Below, piece by piece: positions 10,951 to 23,700 of a stretch of DNA of 64,000 nucleotides; positions within the stretch are counted from its first letter, which is position 1, and the number at the start of each line of letters is the position of its first letter. Origin of the DNA: Topomyia yanbarensis (taxonomy: Eukaryota > Arthropoda > Insecta > Diptera > Culicidae); assembly GCF_030247195.1 (NCBI RefSeq), contig NC_080672.1, forward strand, positions 307,799,115 to 307,863,114. The letters run 5' to 3'. Made by a program: the position numbers and the translations under genes. Below the pieces are notes generated by a model, which was not told where the DNA came from, made no database searches, and was given only the letters and a program-made list of their open reading frames with translations.

Positions 10951-11504
10951 AGTTGGCAATAATTTCAAATTATTTTAAGTTAAAATTCGCAACTTTTTTT
11001 TTATTGTTCAATATTCCAACGTGTTAAAATGGATGAAACTTTTTGTACATTGATAAAACACTGAAACAAAACAATTTTAGCAGTTTTAAAAGTTTTCAGA
11101 ATCTTTTATTCTAGTTGGACACAAATTATACGAATTTTGGTTACTCGAATTTTACAGTACATTGAAATACTTTGTATAATACTAATTAACATCTATTTAA
11201 CAATGAGTATCTTTCCAGAATTAGTTTAAACAAACATTTGAATGAAAAGCATTGACATCAATAACTTAATGTGGGTGAACATGCAGATTATCAAAGTCAC
11301 CCCGGAACACGAAAACGGACTTCAACTTGAAATCATTTTTGAAAAAATAGCTGTAAACGGGCAATTTTTGGTAAAACCATTCAATCTTGTTCTCCATACA
11401 TCAGTACAAGGTTTAAAAATATTAAACTCGAAAAAAATGTGTTGCGTCTAAAAATATGTAATGATTACTTCGAAAAATGATCAATGTCACCCCGGTTTAC
11501 GGTA

Positions 11505-13180
11505 TTCACTTCTTGATTCTGGATTTTTTAGAACAGTGCGGTCAACTTTGGCTGTTACAGAAACCATCCTTTCCAGTTGGTTCAAATACTGAAACAAAGC
11601 TATTTATCTCTTTTTACAGTCAAAGTATTCGAAAACTTGCAGGTTATTTGTCTTTAAAACTGTTTTAATCTTGTTACAAGTCATACACGACTGTGGTCAC
11701 AAATGGTTGTAAGAAGTGAGAATGCTCCCAGTGAAATTGTATTCACATTATGTTTTCTTTACAGGACATTCTACGTGAAGTTTATCTCTCGAGAAGATAA
11801 ATGAAGAGACCACATCAAGCACAAGTGGCATGTTACATTGACGACTTTCTAATTGAGGAACATGCTAGTGCCGGTGTCTACTGTCATGAGATGGGATTGT
11901 ATCATTCACTAGATAGATACCGCACAATATTTTAACCAGATATGGTCGCGCTTATGTGTAAGGTGGGTCGATTGTTCAACAGGGCTTTTCCAGAAAAGTT
12001 AAAAATCAGGGTTAATGAAGACCTTCAACTCCGATGACTCATGGTCCCTGCTAGTGATCACAGGCCCAACTCAAATTCAATTATCACATAGCTATCATTC
12101 ATCACACTGAGTAATTTCTTTGTGAATCGGGCTACGGCATCTCATATCATCGATTAGTGACGCAATTTCGTTTCGAAGGTATCGGTTTTCTTTACATATA
12201 CGAAATTGTGTTTAGATGATAGAAACATGCGTGAGTTTCTAGTCTACTGTAGCACAGAGAACAGACATATAAGCTAGAACAAACTTTTCCGAAAAACCTG
12301 TGTAAACATTTAAATGAAAATACGTTGAAAATCACCCTCGCATACAGGTTCGTATGCGTGAGTTACCATTATATCCAAGTTTGCACACAAGCCGCGTATA
12401 GCGATTGCTGGCCGATCGAAGCGTCGGCTAGTGGCAAGTTGCTACTTGCTGTTTTCATTTCAAAGCTACAGTTTTATTTCTTACACAAGTTGAAAATTTT
12501 ACTTGTATGTCAGTTCTCAGTGAATGTAGTGGAGAGATTTTTCTCGCAGGTGATGCGAACTATTCGTTAGTTTGAGTTACCTGTAGTTTGCTTTTGCATC
12601 GTTATATTTTTACTCTTTTCATTCCAATTTCTTTCCTCCTCCTACTTCGTTTTATTTTCCAATCAGGAAAATGGTGAGATGGTATGGCCAGGCATAAATC
12701 CCAGACCACATTCGGCGAACGTTCCCTTTAAGCCAATCCATTCTGATTCCGGATTTCTTAACACTTTAACAGTTTTATCAACATGAATCAATTAGAGCCT
12801 ATGTTAAATGAATGAATTGACTAAATAATGTAAAGGGTTGTTTGGACGACACGACCGCAGTCACATTAAAAATGCAGCTATATTCTAGAGCTGTTTTTCA
12901 ACGCATCATATTTAACATAAACGTCAAAGAGAGAAAATCCCTTGGAAAAATTTCCTTGTTATTTAAAAATTTATTTAAAAGCTAAAGTACACGGAAGAAA
13001 CGCTGTAGAAAATTACTTAGTGGGCCGATCCTTATCAAACTTTCAAGCAACAAAATTTAACCATTAGTAAGCTTTTGGCATATTTATTTCATTCAACTTC
13101 AATACCATTACGGGATTTCTAGTTAACTGAATGTCGTTAAAATCCATCGGCAGCGGTGGGTAGCCGCTGTAGACACAGCC
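11505..13180. other. No gene or clear repeat recognised
   Basis: AT-rich sequence with many stops in all frames. The longest frames (about 60-80 codons near 11480 and 12325) show no familiar motif. A slightly GC-richer patch at 12380-12440 has no associated start or splice pattern. Confidence 0.4.
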
Positions 13181-13186
13181 ACCACC

Positions 13187-13556
13187 TTACACAATGTATG
13201 CAAACCCGCTACGGCTGTAAGTGCAGTGACAATAGTCTAATAAAAATCTATCCCGGCATTCGAAAGGCAAACAGAGATGAACAGCAGCAATCATCATTGC
13301 AGGCGTGGCTTTTCTTTTGTCGGTTAGGTTAGGAGGGACAAGTCTGTCTTTGCCAAGAGACATGCTGGTGAACTTGAGTGATTCGGCAAATTTTTTTAGC
13401 GCAGAAAGTTTCGAAAAATAGTTTTTTTGCCATGAATCAAAATTTTGAGGGTATACAACATTTTTCATACATTATTTTGTGTTGAATTTGATGAGATCTA
13501 CAACCTATAGTAGACCACTTGCAAAGTACAAAATCACTGTAGCACCGTGTTATAAG
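13187..13556. repeat. Degraded repeat shared with the 51.6-52.3 kb region
   Basis: Bases 13482-13556 match 52255-52322 (TTGATGAGATCT, CCTAT, GTACAAAATCACT, AGCACCGTGTTAT). Bases 13395-13460, read on the minus strand, encode a YPQNFDSWQKN segment, and 51690-51730 on the plus strand encode YPQNVDSWHKK. Both parts being shared suggests a once-coding repetitive element, class unknown. The 93-codon minus frame at 13187-13468 contains this segment but has no other recognisable motif. Confidence 0.45.
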
Positions 13557-13559
13557 AAT

Positions 13560-15545
13560 CCGGACCGACCATCACGTTTCACCGGCACGGAAGACTAAAC
13601 CTTTTCTAGATCAACGAGATCATTTTGACTCAAGAGCAATTTTTTAAAAGAGTGTAGAATTTTTTGCAGGAAGCATTTTTCAAAAGATAAAATATTCGAT
13701 TACTGTATTTTATACAGCAAACTGAGTTATATTTAATGAGGACGTCCGCACGGAAAAATATACACCAAAGAATGTTTTTACATTTTTCACAAAACATTAT
13801 GTTAAAAAATTAAAATACCAAGCACCATTTTTTTTTTATTTCTCGACTTTTGTCAATAAAAGCCTATGGAGAAACTATCAGTAAAAAAGTTTCTCTAATA
13901 ATAACTTTAACATGTTTTTAAATTTCAGGGAGATTGAGATTGAAGAGCGCAGAAGCTTTCGAGATATATAGAACAATTAACAAGACCTATTAGTTTGTAA
14001 TTGTAATTGTTTATTGAGGGCTTTAACCAAATGCTATTATTTTGTTCCAAGGCGTTATTCGGAATTATTTGAAAGCTACAAGAAAACAATGAATCAACTA
14101 TAGGGTATGATTACACTATATACACGCAGAAGAATCAGGCCTTTTTGAATCAACAAAACGTTTAGTTAAATCCAAAACGTCCCGAAAGACTGTTTCAAAC
14201 TGAAGTGGGCGTTTCTTGAAAGTATGTATTTGGTTTAGTTCAACAAATACTTCTTTTTGCCTTTTAAATAGAAACATTGTTGAATCAAAATAAACTTTGT
14301 TAGATCTAACTGATTCCTTTGTTAAAAACCAACAGAATCTTTGTTTAATTTCAACTAAATTTGGGTTGTTCTCTCCTTTGATTAATGCCAAAGATTTGCT
14401 TTTGTTTCTTCGAACTTATTTGTTCGGTTAAACTTATCATGATTTTGTTGTTTCAAACGAAATATTTGTTGAAACTATTGAAATGCCAACAAATGAATTA
14501 GTTGGTAATTGCATCTTGTTTATCACTATATCAAATGGGATAAATAACAAACCAAAATTTGTTTATAGTTTATATGCGAATAACTTATGAAAAGATCGAA
14601 ATGAAACGGAAAGCTTGTATTTGTTGGAACAAAATTTAAAATATTTATGACATTTAGAATCATAATCAATAAAAAGTACAAATAGTATGAATTATAAAAA
14701 AATCTAAAAGTCGTTGTTAGGAAAACTTTCATAATGATGGCTTTTCCATGATCCGAACACTAAAAAAATCTTTTTCGCGTTTTAAACGGTAATCGTTTGA
14801 TTACTGATGATGGAGAAATGTGAATATTCGAAATATCTCGAAAACTATCACATTTTCGAATTTGAAATGACATTTAGAATTATATTTTATAATAGAATTA
14901 TAGTTTTATCTGTCAGTTTGTATATAATTTCAAAACCTCTTTAAACCTTTTCACTGATACGTTCTTCATAATGCAATCACATTTAAAATGTTTCCTCTCT
15001 TTTTAGATTTGTTTTTGTGAAAAATGTGACTTTTTTCCAGTGTATGTATTTTTGTGTAGAAATGTTCATTTTCTGTAACTCTCTCGCAGATAGTTTTGCT
15101 GTGTGATCGCACTTTGTTTTTGAAAATACTGCATGCAAAAACTTCTACGCCCTTTTTAATTAATGCTCTTGTGTCCAAATGTTTTAATTGTCGGAGGAAT
15201 TCATGGAGATGCCGTATCTTTTGTCTATGTTATCAACTGTCAGATTGGACAATTATTGCAGGTTAAGAGCTCGGTTATTAGGCAAGCGTCACCAGCACAA
15301 TTTGCAAATAACATCATTAAGACTAGAGACAGGTCGAGTCGAGATATTTTATATGCAGACGTCATGCCGATCTAGTTGCGTGCAACGAAGATCCGTCACA
15401 CATTGCACAAAAAGATACTAAGCACGTTCGCTTATAATCGCATATATGGCAAACCCTGAAAGGTTGATTTGATGTATGACCATCATTTTAATCCAATGAT
15501 TTGTGAAGGAACAAACGTGTATCAGAGATATGTTTGACTCAGCAA
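13560..15545. other. No gene; contains a TTGTT/AACAA-rich repetitive stretch
   Basis: Bases 14110-14540 hold many short TTTGTT and AACAAA motifs in both orientations, often around GTTGAATCAA, and produce a 91-codon minus frame that I regard as accidental. It looks like a MITE or decayed repeat, but I cannot fix ends. The rest is AT-rich with no recognised feature. Confidence 0.35.
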
Positions 15546-15547
15546 AT

Positions 15548-16790
15548 CGTCGCTGTTGTGCTATCTTATGACCAGCGCCATTTTGCACATTTCGAGAAAA
15601 ACGATTTTTAAAGTTTGTGATTGAATATCTTGAAACCTATAAATGGTACACACTTAATTTGAATTACTGGGTACAGTAAAATTTTGCTGGGGTTTTGAAC
15701 AGCAAACCGTTCGGTAATCACTTCAGTAAAACAATTCGGTTACCGAACTCTCCGCAATCCGTTCTATCCAAAGGTCAAAAAATACTGGTCAGTCAGCAGT
15801 TTCCTCTGAAAATGGAGACTTGACAAATGATTTGCTGTACCTGTTTTGTAAGTTTTTGACGAGGTTCGGTAATGTTGGTACAATTTTGCCGAACAATCAG
15901 TCAGTATTCTACTGAATAATGTTTATGTACAGAAGTGCTGATAAATTCAGTGAAAAATATTGCGGGTTTCAGCAAATGTTTCAAAAAATTACTGAAAATC
16001 GCTAAAAAATGAAAACTATACCGCAAATTTTTAAACAATTTGCGGACAGCTCCGTAAAAATATCACTTTACTGAGCAAGTCGTCAAAAGAAATTACCGAA
16101 CAGCTTTTGGCTGGCTTAGTGTGTACAAACAATTCAAAGAAGACAATTAATGCTTCTATCTATTCTGTATTAATCTCTCAAATATTACGAAGATCGGTTG
16201 TCTATGTTGCGAGTTTTTACTATAAATGTAAACAAAAGTCGCACTCACACGTGTCATAAGCGTGTATTGATGATAAAATTTGTATGGCGTGTCATAATCG
16301 TGCATGGAAAATATTCCATAGAAAAAAACATCAATTATTAACTTTTATTCATATCTTTGGCTTCATTTGGTCTATAAACAACCGGTGAGATGCATTTTGA
16401 AGGAAATGAGTCAGGGAACCTAGAAAAGATAGTTATTTTTGGTTACAATGTTGCCAAATATGCTATATTTCCAGTTGAAAACTTAAACTGTGTTTTTCTC
16501 ACAATTTGCGTATTTTTCTTTTGAAAATGAGTATACCGTTGTGTTTCACAGATAGTTTTACACTTAAAAACACCTTATACATCAAGATAACTTGAGCCAA
16601 TCCCCAGACACAGTCATTTGAAGCAAAAAATTAAAAATTTCTCAGCACGTTTCTCGCTATATCTCAGTTACCAAGCAGAATGTCAAAATTCTGAAAACGC
16701 CACTTTGTAGAGATTTGTTTGACAAGTAATGTAGCATATCTAACTCAGTTTACCGCAAAATGGCGTTTGTCATAAGATAGCACAGCGACG
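15548..16790. mobile_element. Terminal-inverted-repeat element (~1.24 kb), class uncertain
   Basis: CGTCGCTGTTGTGCTATCTTATGAC at the left is mirrored at the right by the complement of CGTCGCTGTGCTATCTTATGAC (two-base indel), and the mirror extends into CGCCATTTTGC. Between them, 15660-16125 is a stretch of repeated ACCGAAC / GTTCGGTAA motifs in both orientations that may be a second nested insertion. There is no coding capacity. Confidence 0.5.
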
Positions 16791-16894
16791 AAATGGCAAT
16801 GTTTCTTCTACTTTTCAGTCCTCCACACTCCTGTTTTTTTCCTTTTACGAAATGAGTGCAGTAATAGTGCACAGCAATTTTTTACATCTCAAAA

Positions 16895-18115
16895 GCCCCC
16901 CTCTCGTATTGTGACAAACGTCAAATTTCACATCATTTGGACAATTCTAGACCCCCACCCACTTAGATTGAAATTTTTGAACTTGAAATATTGAAAATTG
17001 TAATAATTAAACGCCGAAGCGAATGAAACTTGCATTCAAAAATATTGGGAATTCGATGACTATTACATGAAGTGTTAATTATTAATGGATAATTACAAAC
17101 AAGATGCACCAAGATTTCCAAACTTCGAGAAAAATCGTTGATTAAGCTTTAAAATAAACGCTTAAAATTTGGAGCAGTTTATGAGAATAGAAAAAAAAAT
17201 ATCCAAAAAATAGTAAAGTGAACGTATAAATGTGGGACACCACTTTTTTCACTTAAACTGCCATAACAAATGAACATAACGCACCAGAGCTTCGAAATTT
17301 CGAGAAACATCTTTGTTTAAGTTTTAAAGCAATCGCTGAAAATTTGGTGCAGTTTGCTCAAACGAAAAAAAAATTATAAATGTGGGACACACAGTATAAC
17401 TTTTGAAGTAGTACTCAGAAAATTACAATTCATACCTCTTTCATACCTTAGTATTTGAATGGAAATATTTTTTTTCACGAAAAATACGGGAAAGTGGGGT
17501 ACTGGGTCATTTTGTCCCCAAAATCCCCTATTTTGAACAATTTTTCTGATATGAATCATACATATTTTGCAGTTTTTCTAATGTGAAAAAATCTTAAAAA
17601 TCGAGCAATATGCAGAAGAAATGATATATTAAATTTAATAGGAATGACAAAAGTCCCTAAAACCCCAACTGCTCGTAATCGGACAAAGGTCAAGTTCGAT
17701 TTCTGAGACTTTTTTATATTAGAAAAACTGCAAAATATGTATAATTTGCATCACGGAGCAAAAAAATATTGAAATTAGGAGATTTTGGCGACAAACTGAC
17801 CCAGTACTCTACTTTCGCGTATTTTTCGAGAAACAAAAATATCTCCATTCAAATACTAAGGTTATTTTATTTAAAATGAGGCATGAATTTTAATTTTCTG
17901 AGTGCCGCTTCAAAAGTTATGGCATTTAATATATTTTTCCTCAATATTTTCCCCTAGCACTAAATTCAAAAATTTCAAGCGAAGTGGGCGGGGGTCTAAA
18001 ATTGTCCAAATTATGTGAAAATTGGCATTTGAGCTTACTTTGACATTTGTCACAATATAAGAGGTGGGGGGGCTTTGAGAATTGAGAATCAATTTTTTTT
18101 GCGATGCCCTACAGT
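16895..18115. mobile_element. Foldback (long inverted repeat) element
   Basis: Two nested inverted blocks share one centre near 17640. The outer block pairs 16895-16990 with 17960-18075 (AGCCCCCC, TATTGTGACAAA, TTTGGACAATT, AGACCCCC). The inner block pairs 17393-17590 with 17695-17930 (ACTTTTGAAG, ACTCAGAAAATTA, CCTTAGTATTTGAATGGA, GTACTGGGTCA, CATATTTTGCAGTTTTTCTA). The left arm carries 390 extra bases, made of two tandem copies of a ~150 bp unit (17097-17240 and 17262-17392) each ending in ATAAATGTGGGACAC. No transposase is present. Confidence 0.7.
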
Positions 18116-20215
18116 AACTAATGGTTCAATTATTCTCACGGCCTTGAGGTTTGTTCGGAACTATATTAATATTAACCTTCTAAGGCATCGCCGAGAGCCC
18201 TAAATATTTTCCAAATAATTCCGTTATATGCACACTAAGCTACAGATTGAATTGAAAAACACCCCCTATTCAACCGAAAAGTGACCCAGAAGAAAAGTGT
18301 GTGTACAACCTTTCAGTGAATATTTGTTTTTGTGAATCATTATGAAGCATTACCGTGTTTATTCAGAACATTATATTTCATATAAAGGAGACAATGCGAC
18401 ACAAACACATTGGAGAATGTATTACACTTCACTTGAAGTACACAACAAGACCCAAACGTTTAATATAAATTAAGAAAAAAGGGCCCCCAATTAATCTTAC
18501 CCCAACTAGTCTCGGGCTCCCCTACACTCTATCACTCGCGTTTAAATTGGCATGGTAATTTGATTTGTATATAGTGCAGATTACAACTTCACCGCTCTAA
18601 CGATACTAAAAAACACGTTCTAGATGTCATTACTGATTTATGATATTAATATCTTCACCAACTCTAGCTCATAGATATGTCGTTCAAATTCAAAACGTTA
18701 ATGATGGTGTTGTTTAAAATGCTCATAACCTTTTCATCATAACACTGCAATAATTCAATTATTTCTCGGATGTCAAGACTATACGAGATAAAACTCAAAA
18801 ACTCAGAGCATATCGTCGACGTTACCTAGTGCGTATGAAGGTAATTGGAGACTTCATCACTTGACGAGTCGTGGAAATCTTATGTAGATCATTAATTTTA
18901 CTGATCTCGTTTATAACTAAAATAATTTAATTTCAAACTTTCGTCTCACATTTCTTCATAAACTTTTGACAGGACAACAAACTGAATGGTAATCAAAGAA
19001 GCTCACGACTACCCGTTGAACCAGCACCATATATTCTATTAAAAAGACAATGCCAACTTCCTCAAATCAATGAAACGAAGCTTATCAGTCATTATTTGCC
19101 AACCGCACTGAAATCCACCGTTCCTAGATAATACACCCGGTGTTATGATGAGCGTTGCCAAAATATTCTTGTTCCTATCGCGAACTTTAGAACAGCGAAA
19201 AAACAGCTGATAAATTAATCACTTCCCATTATATGCGGTGGCCTCACCGGCTTTCAATCAGAACGATTGAACCGCCCAGTCGATGATGATTGTCGCTCAC
19301 ACATGACCTACAAACCATGATCAGCGCGTATCGAAGTGCTAATGACCACTTGAATGTATTCAATCACTGTGTTCCACCTACCACCCTTATCCTCTGCTAT
19401 CACGTCAATCAATCATTCTATATCTGGCTTAGCACTAACGCACCTTATGTTCTGTACGTTCGCCAGGAATATCCCTTTGCTTTGGACACAAATGCACCAA
19501 CCTGGACGAAATATGAATCCTCCGCTCCACGTTAGTAGAACTCGTAAACCGTACTGACTTGAGGTTCGTCGCATTTGTCGGCACAGGGCGGTATATTCTG
19601 TCTGATAACAAGTCGCCGAGCGAGCACACTATGAAGCTCCTCGTCGCTGATAAACAAACAAGCGTTCGTGATTCCGTCGGGGATCTCGAATGAATTCTGA
19701 ATGAGCCGTATAATATAGGCTACCTTTAGATTGAGTGAGTACCTTACAGTTAGTAGTTCCCAGTGTGTTGAGAATAAATTTAAGCAACATGTTAGGCGTG
19801 CGGGACGTACCTATCGAGCAATTAAAATTAAAATAATGTTGTGCTTATTCTTCCATCGTTCTTGTTCTGCTGAGTTTGGGATAGTCTTATTTATTAGATT
19901 ATTATGCAGTTTTCACATTTCAAACTTGTGACATCACTTATTGATAGCTTTTCATGAGTTGAGAATTTTTTTGTTTGTTATGGTATCACAATTTGAACTT
20001 GACTGGTTGTTTATTTGGAAATAACAAAGGAGTCAATAATCGAACACCCAACTGCGATGGCATAGACGAATACGACAGTTCGAAAGTCAGCAGATTGGCT
20101 GACCCATAGCAGTTGGTGACGCAGCAATATGATATAATCAATCAAGGACACGATATTCAAATTCAACAAGCATGCACTAATTTTGTTATGTTTAGAAATT
20201 GTAGGGATTGGTTGT
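18116..20215. other. No gene recognised
   Basis: AT-rich sequence. The part from 19100 to 19700 is somewhat GC-richer and holds overlapping frames of 64-81 codons on both strands, none with a recognisable motif or splice context. It may be host intergenic or promoter DNA, but the sequence does not say so. Confidence 0.35.
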
Positions 20216-20221
20216 AGGGTA

Positions 20222-20344
20222 GGGTGAAGATCGTATTTCAGTCCTATTAGGGAAGGTGCTGCATTATTTATTTATTTGTGCGGCCTACAATCGATGGAAT
20301 GCGTATAAATTGAAATCAGCTTATTTGCTTTGTTCCTAAGTCTC
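20222..20344 (+). mobile_element. Left part of a MITE, cut by the Gypsy insertion
   Basis: It starts GGGTGAAG after TA and shares the CTACAATCxATGGAATG, AAATTGAxATCA and GCTTxGTT blocks with the complete MITE at 56251-56565. Only this end is present. The Gypsy target duplication GATAC begins at 20345, and I could not find the MITE's other half to the right of 26095. Confidence 0.5.
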
Positions 20345-20349
20345 GATAC

Positions 20350-20577
20350 TTTTCAATATTACACTTGTCCGAAATAGAAATCACAGGGAAACGTTCGGGA
20401 GAAATAATTAAAACGGACTCACTTCGTTAATGGTAGGTATAAGAATGTTGCTTCGACAGCAACCGTTATATTTTTCACTTTCTGTCTCTAATGCATTTGA
20501 TACTTTTAGTTGGTATTTCTATTAATTGACAACCGTGTTCTACTGTGGTTGTTTACAGTAGAGGTTTATATACATCA
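20350..20577 (-). repeat. 3' LTR of the Gypsy element
   Basis: Read on the minus strand it begins TGATGTATATAAACC and ends CAATATTGAAAA, so it lacks the usual terminal CA. It is identical to 25863-26090 except one base (CGTTAATGG versus CGTTGATGG). A TATATAAACC near its start is a possible TATA element. Confidence 0.92.
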
Positions 20578-20591
20578 GTTCTTCCCTTTTT
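20578..20591 (-). promoter_or_regulatory. Polypurine tract
   Basis: On the minus strand AAAAAGGGAAGAAC lies directly against the 3' LTR, the position and composition expected of the plus-strand DNA primer. Confidence 0.8.
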
Positions 20592-20774
20592 AGGAAGTTT
20601 TTGAATCAAATATATACAAAGACTATTTACATTTAATCTAGTTCTAATTCATATTATTATTCGAAACAAAAACAGCTTATTATTAAATCTAAACAATTCA
20701 AATTATTCGACAGAATATACATCTCAAAACTAAAAATCTTTCAATGAATTAAATTTTTACTGATATCGAAATTA

Positions 20775-23700
20775 TCAGTGATAGATAAACACTGGGTCTT
20801 CCACCCATTTTCGAAGACGTTTTGAACGTCTCGGATTGCCCCCCGGCAAGTTCGCCGTTGAAGCTTTTCTTTTCGATTTTTCTCTGACCTTTGCCAGATC
20901 GTGTTCCGGGAATCCCCGAAACATCTCCTCCTCCGAGCCGCTTCCAGCTCCCATCAAAAGTTCTTCTCCTTCCAAATCGCCTGCGCTTCCCCCGCCTGTA
21001 TCCGACATCATAACAATATTCGGCCGTGTCTCCGGGTCTCGCTCGTAGTAACGCCTAATCTGATTTCGATGCGCCATTATTGCCACGTTTCCAAGCAACA
21101 CCTGGAAGGTATTTAATGAAAATTGTTTAAGAAAAGTTGTCTTTACCCATCTATTTGGTTGATGATGATGGTGATTCTTATACCAAACAGTATCCCCTTC
21201 CATCAGATCACTCAAATTGTCATTTGACTTCTTGGTGATTGATTTTCGAATCTCTACTCTAATTTCATCATCTGGGGTCTGTGGTACTGATAAATTATTT
21301 TTATAATGCTTCTTTGGATTTAAAAGATCAAGCATTGTTTTTGGTTTGTAAAGAAATACTTTTTCTGAGGGTAATTGCCCGTCATTTGTCACAATATTAT
21401 TCCTATAATTCATTAGGAATAGGTTAATTTGATCCTCCAGATCAACGTCTATCAATTCTGGTTCTAATAAAAACTTTTTTAAAACTTCTTTTGTCGTCCT
21501 CACCAGCCTTTCGGCTTGGCCGTTGCTTGAAGGGTTATAAGGAGGACTTTTCATCACCTTAATTCCTTGCTTTTCAAGGAAGGCAACAAAGGAGAACGAA
21601 TTGAAAGGAGGACCACCGTCTGATACCAGAACATCTGGTAACCCAAATCTCGCAAAATAAGCTACCAATTTCTTCACCACTTTCGCACAATCCGTGCCTT
21701 TTTTCATCCATTCTACCTCCAACCACTTTGAGAATGAATCAACAATCAATAAAAAAGTGTGGTGAGAAAAATGAAAAAAATCGATATGAATTCGACTAAA
21801 AGGTCTTGTAGTATGTGTCCAATGAGACAAAACCTTTGTCTTTGGCACTACTAGCATGCTACCGCACACTTCACATGTCGTAACATAATTTTCAATATCT
21901 TTGTTAATCCCAAACCAGTAAACTTGTTTTCTTGCCAATTGTTTCATTTTAACCATTCCCGCGTGATTGGCGTGCAAAAGCTTAAGTATTCCGCTTTGCA
22001 TTCGTTGTGGAATTACCACCCTGTTTTGATACAATACGCATCCATCGATTATTTCCAAATCATTTTGATTGGCAAAAACGTCCAAAAAGCGTTTATCTAA
22101 TTTTTGTGGCCAACCATCACGCAGAAATGTCATAATTTGTTTTAAAAATTTGTCGTCCTTTGACGCATTGGCAATCATAACAAAATCAATTGGGAATTCT
22201 CTACTAAAGTTTATACTCCTTACAAACTCTTGATCAATTTCAATGGGAACCGACTGTTCCAAGGGGAATCGCGAACAGAAATCCGCATTGCCCATTTTAG
22301 CAGAAGGTCTGTACTGGATTTCGAAATCATAAATGGATAATTCAAGTATATATCTTTGGAGTCTTGTTACAAATATTGAATTTTTGCCTTCTTTGCCGAA
22401 TATTCCTATCAATGGCTTGTGGTCAGTGTAAGCCATGAACCTTTGCCCATATAAATATTTATGAAATTTTTTAATTGTGCAAACTAAGGCCAAAGCTTCT
22501 AAATGAAGAATCGGGTATCTTTTTTGTGCGTCATTTAACGTAAAAGAAGTAAAACAAATTGGCTTTTCAATGCCATCAATTACATGTGCAATCACACCAC
22601 CCAGACCATAGCCTGAAGCATCTGTTACAACTATAACTTCCTTTCTCGGATCATAAAACTCTAAAATGTTAGCCGAAATCAATGCGTGCTTACTATCTTG
22701 GAAGGCCTTATCACAATTTTTATTCCAAATAAATTTTACATCCTTTCTCAACAAATTGTACAAGTAATACAACTTGGAAGACATATGGGGTACAAACTTA
22801 TTATAATAATTTATTAACCCCAAATAAGATTTCAATTCATTAACATTTTTCGGAACTTTTGCTCTCTGAATTGTCGATATTTTATCTGGGTTAGGCAATA
22901 ACCCGTTTTCCCCTATAATGTGTCCTAAATAATCTAATTCTGAAACAAAGAATTGACATTTTTCTAGGTTTACTTTTATATTTGCATTTGCAAGTCTTGT
23001 TAGAACTAAATTTAGTTTATTATGACAGTCGTTCAGGTCTTTACCTGCAATCAGGACGTCGTCAAGATAACAAAACACTCCATCAATTCCGTCTAATATT
23101 TGATCCATAATCTGTTGAAATATCGATGCACTAGAAGATGCACCTTGAGGTAAGCGATTGTACACAAATAGACCTTTAATCGTATTGATGACCATAAATT
23201 TCTTAGACCGTTCTGTTAAAGCAAGTTGTGTATAAGCGCCTTGCAGGTCTAAGGAACAAAAAACTTTACAGTTTGCCAATTTAGCGAATAAATCACCTGC
23301 CGAAGGCAAAGGGTAAGTATTTGGTATTAAAACTTTGTTTATCGAAACCTTACAATCAATAACAAGCCTAATTTGATCATCTTTTTTCATAACTACTATC
23401 ACAGGTGATGCCCACTCGCTGGTCTTTACCGGAGTTATCACATTTTCTTTTTCTAAATTATTTAAATAAATTAAAACTTTGTCCCTTAATCTGAAGGGAA
23501 CGTCATATGCTTTTTTAAAAATAGGAACCTCACTTTTCAAAATTAAATCTGCCTCAAATCCTTTGATGGGCGTCGAAAAATCTTTTTTAAATACATCTGA
23601 AAATTTATTTTTAATTTCTGCTATCATATTATCACCATTTGGCGTAATCATTTTGTTTACTTGTTCGTTATTAACCCTTTCATTTGAAAAGAATTGCCTC

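Larger units (their letters stand above)
6289..11502. mobile_element. TA-flanked inverted-repeat element (Tc1/mariner type, non-autonomous)
   Basis: The outer ends are CCGTAAACCGGGGTGAC at 6289 and its reverse complement ending at 11502, flanked on both sides by TA (6287-6288 and 11503-11504). That is the pattern of Tc1/mariner superfamily insertions. Behind the left end the GGGGTGACTTTGATC unit is repeated twice; a related inverted unit lies at 11283-11305. Without the LTR element nested in it (6673-10954), the element would be about 0.93 kb and codes for nothing I recognise. A MITE-like derivative is the simplest reading. Confidence 0.65.
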
